Assembly (NCBI GenBank): GCA_944391545.1
Contig: CALXTZ010000065.1
Span: forward strand, 1 to 7,343
Source: an uncultured Alphaproteobacteria bacterium
Lineage (GTDB): Bacteria; Pseudomonadota; Alphaproteobacteria; CAAHEQ01; UBA3637
Length of the DNA stretch: 7,343 bases
Reading direction: 5' to 3'
Shown here: one piece after another, positions 1 through 5,608 of the stretch
How positions within the stretch are numbered: position 1 is the stretch's first letter
Layout: every line of letters begins with the position of its first letter
Notes under the pieces: generated by a model
What the model saw: the letters and a program-made list of their open reading frames with translations, nothing else
Databases searched by the model: none
Told to the model about the DNA's origin: nothing
Program-made: the position numbers and the translations under genes

Positions 1-107
1 GTACGAAATATCTGTTGGATGACGGCGCTCATCCGAATGCGCAAGGGGTTCAAATCATGGTTAAAAATATCTACCCGACGGTCGAAAAGTTTTTATTAAA
101 TCAATAA
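1..107 (+). CDS. SGNH/GDSL-type esterase, C-terminal end only (partial)
   Basis: An open frame enters from the left edge (first whole codon at 3) and stops with TAA at 105-107, giving 34 visible residues. They contain D-G-A-H-P-N-A-Q-G at about visible residues 7-15, followed by a helix ending Y-P-T-V-E-K-F-L. Asp-x-x-His followed by Pro-Asn and a glycine is the block V signature of SGNH/GDSL hydrolases of the TesA/arylesterase type, which holds the catalytic Asp and His. The short amphipathic helix that closes the protein is also typical of that family. The catalytic Ser, Gly and Asn blocks lie outside the window, so substrate and cellular location (often periplasmic in this family) cannot be judged. 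The stop is 11 nt before thpR, so the two are probably co-transcribed. The family call rests on this one motif and its position near the C-terminus. Confidence 0.6.
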   Translation, partial: TKYLLDDGAHPNAQGVQIMVKNIYPTVEKFLLNQ

Positions 108-118
108 AGGAGCCGCAC

Positions 119-667
119 ATGATACGCTTATTTACTGGCATCGAATTGCCCGATGACATCAAGGATCAAGTTTATTCTTTGCACGGCGGCGTTCCTTTGG
201 CCAAGTGGGTCGAGCGTGACAAACTGCATTTAACCTTGCGCTTTTTAGGAAATATTCAGGAAAACGTTGCCGACAACATTCACGATGAATTATGCCAATT
301 ACGTTTCCCGGCGTTTAATTTGGCCTTGGCGCAAGTCGGCTATTTTGCAACCGGTGATGTACCGCATCATTTATGGACCGGTGTTAATTATTACCAGGCG
401 CTGGATGATTTAAGCGCCAAAATCGACACGATTGCCCGTAATAACGGGGTCAAAAATGATCGGTTTAAATTCCATGCGCACGTGTCCGTAGCCAGCTTAA
501 AAGGAACCTCTATGGATGACGTGTTCAAATTCATTTCGGCCAATAACTTATTCCGAACACGGGAATTCAAGGTGTATTATTTCACCCTCTTTTCCAGCCA
601 TGCCCGAGAAAACGGCGAAGGCAAATACTACCGCATTGAAGCCAGGTATCCGCTTACTTTGTACTAG
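119..667 (+). CDS. thpR: RNA 2',3'-cyclic phosphodiesterase (ThpR/LigT-like, 2H superfamily)
   Basis: The 182-residue product has the usual length for bacterial ThpR. It opens with the typical R-L-F-T-G-I-E-L-P strand and carries the two catalytic motifs of the 2H phosphoesterase superfamily: H-L-T-L at residues 37-40, followed by R-F-L-G, and H-V-S-V at 121-124. The second motif has Ser where Thr is more usual; both are accepted as H-x-[ST]-x. Known members hydrolyse RNA 2',3'-cyclic phosphate ends to 2'-phosphates in the cytoplasm and can ligate tRNA halves in vitro. The physiological role is not settled. The ATG at 119 has a good ribosome-binding site (AAAGGAG at 106-112, 6 nt spacing) that overlaps the stop of the upstream esterase, suggesting an operon. 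The 3' end overlaps the convergent hydrolase gene by 14 nt. Confidence 0.9.
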   Translation: MIRLFTGIELPDDIKDQVYSLHGGVPLAKWVERDKLHLTLRFLGNIQENVADNIHDELCQLRFPAFNLALAQVGYFATGDVPHHLWTGVNYYQALDDLSAKIDTIARNNGVKNDRFKFHAHVSVASLKGTSMDDVFKFISANNLFRTREFKVYYFTLFSSHARENGEGKYYRIEARYPLTLY

Positions 668-1337
668 TGTGAACGCGCAAAAATTCACTGATTGCCAAAA
701 CGGAGCTCATATCAATATCATGTCCCATGCCGGGCACGATATGTGTCGTCACTGCAACGTCTAAATTTTTAAGCGTATTTTCCGTCATCTCCATCCCGAC
801 TAACGGCACGCGATCATCATCTTCGCCGTGAGTCAGCAACGTATTGGGCCGGCTTAAGACTTCAGGCAAAGTCAGCGCATTATTCAGTTCCAACGGTACG
901 GCCGAACAGCCGATCAAACAGTTTAAAAACGAAGCACGTGTCAATCCGGTCATGAGTGCCAACAATCCGCCTTGAGAAAAGCCCATCAAAGCAATATCAT
1001 TGTCTTGCAATCCGTGTTTTTCTTTAATCAAATCAATAAACGAATTAACCAGACTGATTTGATCTTTAGCACGACACATTAATTTTTCGACATAACCGAA
1101 TTGTTCAAAAGCCGTTTCATCCGCCAATTCATCCACGCTGTACCATCTGTAACTGTCGTGCCCCATCTGTGTCGGCGCATTCGGCGCATAGACAGCTAAA
1201 TGCGGATTTTGTTGTTGCAAAACAGGCGCCATCGAAATTAAATCATCGCCGTTCGCGCCGTAACCGTGTAACATAATGAGCGCTGCTTTGACCGGTTCTC
1301 CGGCTTTCGGCAACACACAAATCGAATCGTTTAACAT
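654..1337 (-). CDS. Carboxylesterase/phospholipase-type alpha/beta hydrolase (Abhydrolase_2, YpfH-like)
   Basis: The 227-residue protein has all hallmarks of the acyl-protein-thioesterase/carboxylesterase group of alpha/beta hydrolases. An oxyanion-hole strand L-H-G-Y-G-A-N-G-D-D lies at about residues 23-32, the nucleophile elbow G-F-S-Q-G at 119-123 puts Ser121 as nucleophile, H-G-x-x-D at 170-174 followed by V-P gives the acid Asp174, and G-M-G-H at 203-206 gives the base His206. There is no signal peptide, so it is probably a cytoplasmic esterase acting on small acyl esters or lysolipids; the substrate cannot be read from sequence. An ATG at 1373 would add 12 residues, but the ATG at 1337 is preferred: it has a strong purine-rich ribosome-binding site just upstream, and the N-terminus L-N-D-S fits family length. 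It overlaps thpR tail-to-tail and is divergent from the small exported protein gene. Confidence 0.88.
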   Translation of the reverse strand: MLNDSICVLPKAGEPVKAALIMLHGYGANGDDLISMAPVLQQQNPHLAVYAPNAPTQMGHDSYRWYSVDELADETAFEQFGYVEKLMCRAKDQISLVNSFIDLIKEKHGLQDNDIALMGFSQGGLLALMTGLTRASFLNCLIGCSAVPLELNNALTLPEVLSRPNTLLTHGEDDDRVPLVGMEMTENTLKNLDVAVTTHIVPGMGHDIDMSSVLAISEFLRVHTSTK

Positions 1338-1342
1338 TGATC

Positions 1343-1350
1343 TTCCCCTT
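1343..1350 (-). promoter_or_regulatory. Ribosome-binding site that sets the hydrolase start at 1337
   Basis: On the minus strand the sequence reads AAGGGGAA, about 5 nt upstream of the ATG at 1337-1335. No comparable site stands before the alternative ATG at 1373, so the shorter product is favoured. Confidence 0.6.
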
Positions 1351-1366
1351 TCTTTTGTTAAAAAAC

Positions 1367-1395
1367 TTGTCAACCCCGTAAAAAGGATTTATTCT
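1367..1395 (+). promoter_or_regulatory. Possible sigma-70-type promoter for the 1439-recG-HNH operon
   Basis: TTGTCA at 1367-1372 (5 of 6 to TTGACA) is followed after 17 nt by TATTCT at 1390-1395 (4 of 6 to TATAAT). It lies in the 101-nt divergent gap, and a transcript would start about 35 nt before the ATG at 1439. An AT-rich run TATATAAG near 1403-1410 could be an alternative -10, but it has no matching -35. On the minus strand a perfect TTGACA occurs at 1368-1373, but no -10 lies 16-18 nt beyond it, so the hydrolase promoter remains unplaced. This is a pattern match only. Confidence 0.35.
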
Positions 1396-1438
1396 TCTTG
1401 TTTATATAAGGGTTGTTTTAATAAAAAGCGAGGCATTT

Positions 1439-1906
1439 ATGAAAAAAATCATCTTATTTTTGTGTGTTCTTTCGTTGATACCGTCGATTTGCAAAGCCCA
1501 ACTCGGCACAAAAAGCATGACGGATGCCCAACAACTGGGCGCAATGGCAGGCGTCGCTTTGGCTTGTAACGCCGGCAGCCGGCTGGATGATTTTGAATTG
1601 ATTGCCAGTTACATCATGGGAAACAGCGCCGCCACCGAAGAAGCCCGCACCACGGCCTTTAAAGAATATGCGGCTGAAAAGCTGCGGACTTACAATTTGC
1701 AGCGCGATCAAAAACCAACTCCCTGCCCGGAAGCTTTGCAACACTTTTATAATCTGCCAATTTTTGCATCGGTTGTTTATGCCGACGGAACCGTTAAATT
1801 GCCGGACGGGAAAATCATTAAGCCGAAAACGGCAGCTCAAAAGAAACGCGCTCAAAATGAACCCAAACGCAACTACATGAAACCCGGACGAGGACAAGGT
1901 TATTAA
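1439..1906 (+). CDS. Small exported protein of unknown function
   Basis: I do not recognise this 155-residue protein. The N-terminus is a clear Sec signal peptide: two lysines, a hydrophobic core at residues 4-17 and a likely signal peptidase I site after C-K-A (residue 20), leaving a mature protein of about 135 residues that starts Q-L-G. Cys18 is not followed by the residues of a lipobox, so a lipoprotein is unlikely. The mature part has two cysteines (43 and 96) that could form a periplasmic disulfide, a predicted helical middle (about 29-88), a short strand-like part with D-G-T-V-K-L-P-D-G-K (116-125) and a very basic, low-complexity tail from about 125. The start has GCGAGG at 1428-1433, 5 nt upstream. 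The stop shares a base with the recG start (TAATG), so the pair should be translationally coupled even though one product is exported and the other is cytoplasmic. Confidence 0.7.
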   Translation: MKKIILFLCVLSLIPSICKAQLGTKSMTDAQQLGAMAGVALACNAGSRLDDFELIASYIMGNSAATEEARTTAFKEYAAEKLRTYNLQRDQKPTPCPEALQHFYNLPIFASVVYADGTVKLPDGKIIKPKTAAQKKRAQNEPKRNYMKPGRGQGY

Positions 1907-3960
1907 TGCGCCCGCCTGTTTTGTTCGGTTTATTTGCCGGTCTTGATACCATTCAGGGAGTCGGCCCCAAAAGTTTAAAGCTGTTTCAAAAATTGTGCGG
2001 CAACACCATTCTTTCGGCTTTGTTTCATTTACCGCTCATGGTCATCGATCGAACCAAACCGCCCTTTATAACGACAAAAGTAACGGTCTTAAGTCATGAG
2101 AAACCGCGTTCACGCAAACAACCCTATAAAATCCACTGTCAAACGGAAAGCGGGCTTTTGGATATCGTCTTTTTCAATTACCGCAAAGATTATATCATTG
2201 ATCAGTTGCCCGAAAACGCCGTTCGGATTATCAGCGGACAAGTTTCAACTTTTTCCGGTCGCACCCAAATGACGCATCCCGATTACATCACGGAAGAAAA
2301 AAACAAAGACCAAATTCCGTTGATTGAGCCGGTTTATCCCCTGACGCAAGGCATCACCAACAAAATGGTTCAGCGGATTTTAAAAACGGCTTTAAAATGC
2401 ATTCCCGATTTACCAGAATGGCAGGACGAAGCTTTTTTAAAACAACAAAAAGGACCGTCGTTCAAAGAAAGCCTGCTTCAAGTTCATCATCCGCAGAAAG
2501 CTTCGGATGTCTCACCGATGCACCCTGCGCGCATGCGTTTGGCGTATGATGAATTGCTGGCCAATCAACTGGCGTTAGCGCTTGTCCGGCAAAAAATGCG
2601 CAAACTGAAAGGCATTGCTTTACCGGGAAACGGTCAATTGGTTCAAAAGCTTTTAAAAAACCTGCCGTTTGAGCTGACCGCTGCGCAAAAACGTTCTTTC
2701 GGAGAAATTGAAACGGATATGGGGGCGCCTTTTCGCATGATGCGCCTGTTACAAGGCGATGTCGGCAGCGGCAAAACAATTGTCGGCCTGATGGCTATGT
2801 TAAAAGCGGTCGAAAGCGGATACCAGGCCTGTTTAATGGCGCCCACGGATATTTTGGTTCGACAGCATGAAGCAACTTTACGGAAATGGTGCGATCCGCT
2901 CGGCATTTCGGTTGTTTTGCTGACCGGCCGGGAAAAAGGCGAAAAACGCCGGGAAATCCTTCATAAAATGGCGGACGGATCAGCGCAAATCATTGTCGGA
3001 ACCCATGCGCTTTTTCAAGAAAACGTTCAATTTTGTAAATTAGGTTTGGTTTTAATCGATGAACAGCATCGTTTCGGTGTTGATCAACGTTTGGCGTTAA
3101 CACAAAAGGGAGAACGCGTCGATGTTTTGGTCATGACGGCAACGCCTATTCCGCGAACGTTAGCCCTCACCTATTACGGCGATATGGATATTTCCAAAAT
3201 AGATGAAAAACCGCCGACACGCAAACCGATTGATACACGCGTTCTCCCCGTTTCCAAAATGGAGGAGACGATTCAAAAGCTACACCATGCACTTGCCGGA
3301 GGAGCGCAAGTTTATTGGGTTTGCCCGTTGATTGAAGAAACCGAAAAATCGGATTTAGCCAACGCCACTCAACGCTTTGAAACACTGGAAAAAGCTTTTC
3401 CGGGACGCGTCGCCCTGATTCACGGAAAGATGAAGGGCCCGCAAAAAGATGCGCTTATGCAGGATTTCATTGATAAGAAAACGGACATTTTGGTGGCAAC
3501 GACGGTCATTGAAGTCGGCGTAGACGTCCCATCAGCCAGCATTATGATTATCGAACAAGCCGAACGGTTCGGTTTATCTCAATTACACCAGTTACGCGGA
3601 CGCATCGGACGCGGCAGCGCTCAATCGGTTTGTTTATTGCTTTATCAAGCTCCTCTTTCTCCGACGGCCAAAAAGCGTTTGGATGTCATGCGCAAAACGG
3701 AAGACGGCTTTCTCATTGCCGAAGAAGATTTAAAACTGCGCGGTGCCGGGGAAGTCTTGGGGACGCGCCAAAGCGGTTTACAGTCCTTTAAATTGGCGGA
3801 TTTGGAATTTCATGCGCCCCTCTTGGCAATTGCCCGAGATGATGCTAAACTGATTTTAAACCAAGATGCTTCGTTGTCTTCCCCGCGCGGGATGGCTTTA
3901 AAAAACCTGCTGTACCTGTTTAACAAAGACAATGAAGTCAAAACCATTCATTCAGGTTAG
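1906..3960 (+). CDS. recG: ATP-dependent DNA helicase RecG
   Basis: The 684-residue product is full length for RecG, the superfamily-2 helicase that reverses stalled replication forks and branch-migrates Holliday and D-loop structures. The N-terminal 'wedge' region (about 1-240) starts with a helix-hairpin-like G-V-G-P-K at about 19-23 and an OB-fold. Helicase motifs follow in order: Walker A G-D-V-G-S-G-K-T at 284-291, motif II D-E-Q-H at 385-388, motif III T-A-T-P-I-P-R-T at 411-418, T-V-I-E-V-G-V-D-V-P (motif V), and motif VI Q-L-R-G-R-I-G-R-G ending at 570. The D-E-Q-H rather than D-E-A-H box followed by R-F-G is characteristic of RecG. The C-terminal part has the expected L-R-G-x-G-E-x-L-G-T-R-Q-S-G segment. 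The start has AAGG at 1896-1899, 6 nt upstream, inside the preceding gene. No frameshift or missing motif is seen. Confidence 0.97.
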   Translation: MRPPVLFGLFAGLDTIQGVGPKSLKLFQKLCGNTILSALFHLPLMVIDRTKPPFITTKVTVLSHEKPRSRKQPYKIHCQTESGLLDIVFFNYRKDYIIDQLPENAVRIISGQVSTFSGRTQMTHPDYITEEKNKDQIPLIEPVYPLTQGITNKMVQRILKTALKCIPDLPEWQDEAFLKQQKGPSFKESLLQVHHPQKASDVSPMHPARMRLAYDELLANQLALALVRQKMRKLKGIALPGNGQLVQKLLKNLPFELTAAQKRSFGEIETDMGAPFRMMRLLQGDVGSGKTIVGLMAMLKAVESGYQACLMAPTDILVRQHEATLRKWCDPLGISVVLLTGREKGEKRREILHKMADGSAQIIVGTHALFQENVQFCKLGLVLIDEQHRFGVDQRLALTQKGERVDVLVMTATPIPRTLALTYYGDMDISKIDEKPPTRKPIDTRVLPVSKMEETIQKLHHALAGGAQVYWVCPLIEETEKSDLANATQRFETLEKAFPGRVALIHGKMKGPQKDALMQDFIDKKTDILVATTVIEVGVDVPSASIMIIEQAERFGLSQLHQLRGRIGRGSAQSVCLLLYQAPLSPTAKKRLDVMRKTEDGFLIAEEDLKLRGAGEVLGTRQSGLQSFKLADLEFHAPLLAIARDDAKLILNQDASLSSPRGMALKNLLYLFNKDNEVKTIHSG

Positions 3961-3963
3961 GAG
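3958..3963 (+). promoter_or_regulatory. Ribosome-binding site that sets the HNH gene start at 3971
   Basis: TAGGAG spans the recG stop codon and lies 7 nt before the ATG at 3971. An earlier in-frame ATG at 3932, inside recG, has no such site and would add 13 residues encoded by recG sequence in another frame. Confidence 0.6.
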
Positions 3964-3970
3964 TATTTTA

Positions 3971-4453
3971 ATGCCGGTTTTATTTACGCGTCAACCCCAT
4001 GAACGGACTTCCCGTTTACGCAAAGAATTTAAACACAACAACGTGGCCAAACAATTTTTAATGATGTTGTATCAAAAAGGATATTTAGACCGCATTAAAA
4101 AGCTGTGTCCGTTGGAAAAAATCGCTCGTGGCAAAGTGCCGAAAAATTTTGATATCCATCATATCATTCCTTTGTCCGGCGGCGGAACAAACGATTTGCA
4201 TAATTTGTGTTTAATTGAACGTTCTTTGCATAAATTCATTAATCGGCGGTGCTTTGACCCGGCCTTAAAAGACATTCAACCCGGCCAAACCGTTGAAATC
4301 AACGTTCCCGATTTTCCGCCCGTAGCGCTTTATAAAGATTACGGCAAATTCATCCAGGAAACGTTGGCCAAAGAAAATCGTGAAAGCGGTTTTAAACATG
4401 TTATGAAAAAACCGCTTCAAAAATTGCCTCTGTTTTTCGGCTGGCGCAAATAA
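3971..4453 (+). CDS. Small HNH-endonuclease-like protein
   Basis: The 160-residue protein carries a recognisable HNH (beta-beta-alpha metal) core at about residues 61-92: D-I-H-H-I-I-P-L at 61-68, a glycine-rich turn S-G-G-G-T-N-D, N-L-C-L-I at 78-82 and His87 followed by K-F-I-N. This supplies the paired His63-His64, Asn78 and His87 expected of the H-N-H triad, so it is probably catalytically competent. There are no CxxC zinc pairs, which places it among the short, zinc-knuckle-free HNH proteins. The basic N-terminal third (R/K-rich, residues 7-58) could contact nucleic acid. About 70 residues follow the core with no motif I know. Substrate is unknown: HNH proteins include DNA nickases, restriction enzymes and housekeeping nucleases. 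It sits 10 nt behind recG on the same strand, very likely in one mRNA, and ends directly against the convergent HD gene. Confidence 0.75.
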   Translation: MPVLFTRQPHERTSRLRKEFKHNNVAKQFLMMLYQKGYLDRIKKLCPLEKIARGKVPKNFDIHHIIPLSGGGTNDLHNLCLIERSLHKFINRRCFDPALKDIQPGQTVEINVPDFPPVALYKDYGKFIQETLAKENRESGFKHVMKKPLQKLPLFFGWRK

Positions 4454-5479
4454 TCAAACTTTGTTTTGAAACAAATAAGATTGAAGATAGGTGCGAACAG
4501 ACGACGGCGTCGATCGGTTTTCGGGAAGAACCGGCACCATAAATCGTTTGGACGCATCAAAAGCACGAATGTGATTTAAAATCGAATCAATTTCCCGGCG
4601 CAAGCGTTCCATTTGAGCCGGCGTATTGGCAGTCTCGATTTTACCATAAACATCTTCACAAAAATGCTCCAAAATCTGAGCCTGCAATACTTCATGAAAG
4701 GTCGCCGGAAAATTAAAATGATAAGCCCAAGATAAATACATACAGCATTTATCCGGCCACGTCTTAACATATTCGACTTTCACATAATCATCCGACAAGA
4801 TTTCTTCTTTAACACGCGGAGAAATTTCGGCCACTGGTTCCTTTTCCAAAAAACGCAGCATGCGCCGGTATTCCCGCAGATTAGACAACGTATCGGCATC
4901 TCTGACCAATCCGATGCCGTAACGAATCCATTTTTTATCAGCCGCGCTTGTCGCACGATAAGCTTTTCGGATGATATAAACGGCTTGTTTTTCCTCCGGC
5001 GGCTGACAGCGGAATTTTTCAATTTGCTCCAACTGCTCATCCGACGCTTCGACAAAAGCGTTATCCATTTGATCGTGTACCAAAATCGGAACCAATACAT
5101 TTAACGACGTTTCCCCGAGTTCCAAAGCCTTTTGAGCACCTGTAATACCGTGACAAAATGAAAAAGCATATGTTTCTTTCTGCGGGCTGACTTCAAACGC
5201 GCGGCCGTAGTCGTGCAGCAAGAGCGCATCCATCCATTGTTTTTGAACAGAACGAGGCGCCGTTTGCAAAAGAGGCTCCTTGTTTATCAGGACAGCCCCT
5301 TCTCTTAACACCTGAAATGTGTGTAGATATTTGTGATGCATCCATTTTTCATATGTGGATAAAGGGACATCCGCCCCTTGATCGTGAAGCCGCCACTTTT
5401 CCGACGGAACAGCCAAAACTTGCGGTGTCTTATACACGGCGTATAACGCTTTTAAGTAGGGATTTTGAGTAAAAAACAT
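4454..5479 (-). CDS. HD-domain protein, probable metal-dependent phosphohydrolase
   Basis: The 341-residue protein has an HD-type metal site. With the start at 5479, His53 (Y-L-H-T-F-Q-V-L), the His89-Asp90 pair (L-L-L-H-D-Y-G-R), His110 (F-C-H-G-I-T-G-A), His135-Asp136 (L-V-H-D-Q-M-D) and Asp194/Asp196 (L-V-R-D-A-D-T-L) follow the H...HD...D order of the superfamily. The extra histidines are those used by two-metal HD enzymes. The predicted fold is all helical; about 120 residues after residue 200 have no motif I recognise. There is no signal peptide or membrane segment, so it is cytoplasmic. The substrate (nucleotide, cyclic nucleotide or other phosphoester) cannot be told. An ATG at 5515 would add 12 residues, but that ATG lies upstream of the predicted transcription start, whereas the ATG at 5479 has GAGG 5 nt before it. 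It is divergent from the MFS gene. Confidence 0.75.
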   Translation of the reverse strand: MFFTQNPYLKALYAVYKTPQVLAVPSEKWRLHDQGADVPLSTYEKWMHHKYLHTFQVLREGAVLINKEPLLQTAPRSVQKQWMDALLLHDYGRAFEVSPQKETYAFSFCHGITGAQKALELGETSLNVLVPILVHDQMDNAFVEASDEQLEQIEKFRCQPPEEKQAVYIIRKAYRATSAADKKWIRYGIGLVRDADTLSNLREYRRMLRFLEKEPVAEISPRVKEEILSDDYVKVEYVKTWPDKCCMYLSWAYHFNFPATFHEVLQAQILEHFCEDVYGKIETANTPAQMERLRREIDSILNHIRAFDASKRFMVPVLPENRSTPSSVRTYLQSYLFQNKV

Positions 5480-5484
5480 ATTTG

Positions 5485-5488
5485 CCTC
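5485..5488 (-). promoter_or_regulatory. Ribosome-binding site that sets the HD gene start at 5479
   Basis: GAGG on the minus strand, 5 nt before the ATG at 5479-5477. The ATGs at 5515, 5509 and 5506 have no purine-rich site in front of them. Confidence 0.55.
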
Positions 5489-5504
5489 ATGATATTGAAA
5501 AGGC

Positions 5505-5533
5505 ATCATAATCATGTTTTATCTGAATTGCAA
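5505..5533 (-). promoter_or_regulatory. Predicted promoter of the HD-domain gene
   Basis: On the minus strand TTGCAA (5533-5528) is followed after exactly 17 nt by TATGAT (5510-5505; 5 of 6 to the -10 consensus). Transcription would begin near 5498, giving a leader of about 19 nt that contains the GAGG site. That also rules out the upstream ATGs at 5515, 5509 and 5506 as starts. Pattern match with consistent geometry; not tested. Confidence 0.45.
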
Positions 5534-5562
5534 GCCGAATGTTCCTTTTTCTACGCTTGCAA
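5528..5562. repeat. Inverted repeat over the divergent -35 boxes, possible operator
   Basis: TTGCAAGC at 5528-5535 and GCTTGCAA at 5555-5562 are perfect reverse complements, 8 bp each with a 19-bp spacer (27 bp centre to centre). Each arm contains the palindrome TTGCAA that serves as the predicted -35 box of one of the two outward promoters (HD gene to the left, MFS gene to the right). This could be a regulator site controlling both genes or simply two similar -35 elements. No regulator gene is adjacent. Confidence 0.5.
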
Positions 5563-5585
5563 AAATCGCGGAAATCTTCTATTTT
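5557..5585 (+). promoter_or_regulatory. Possible promoter of the MFS gene
   Basis: TTGCAA at 5557-5562, 17-nt spacer, then TATTTT at 5580-5585 (4 of 6 in each box). Transcription would begin near 5592, only just ahead of the ribosome-binding site at 5595-5600, so the leader would be very short. Weaker than the opposing promoter. Confidence 0.3.
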
Positions 5586-5594
5586 ACGAAAAAA

Positions 5595-5600
5595 AGGAGG
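5595..5600 (+). promoter_or_regulatory. Strong ribosome-binding site that sets the MFS start at 5609
   Basis: AGGAGG is a full Shine-Dalgarno match. It is 8 nt before the ATG at 5609 but only 2 nt before the in-frame ATG at 5603, so 5609 is the better start. Confidence 0.7.
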
Positions 5601-5608
5601 AAATGACG

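Noticed and set aside
669..688. Small hairpin (GTGAA/TTCAC) just after thpR as a terminator
   Set aside because: Only a five-pair stem with a 10-nt loop and no U-run; it lies within the hydrolase coding sequence.
1338..1373. 12-residue N-terminal extension of the hydrolase from the ATG at 1373
   Set aside because: No ribosome-binding site precedes it, while a strong one precedes the ATG at 1337, and the shorter protein matches the usual family length.
1361..1390. Perfect TTGACA on the minus strand at 1368-1373 as the hydrolase promoter
   Set aside because: At 16-18 nt downstream the sequence is the purine-rich ribosome-binding site region, with no -10-like hexamer.
1454..1897. 147-codon open frame antisense to the small exported protein
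   Set aside because: No ribosome-binding site and no family-like motif; the opposite strand has a convincing signal peptide and operon position, so this is a shadow frame.
3932..3970. Earlier start of the HNH protein inside recG
   Set aside because: The extra codons lie in another frame of recG, and the good TAGGAG site fits only the ATG at 3971.
5465..5608. 48-residue extension of the MFS protein overlapping the HD gene start
   Set aside because: It would cross both predicted promoters and lacks a ribosome-binding site; AGGAGG at 5595-5600 points to 5609.
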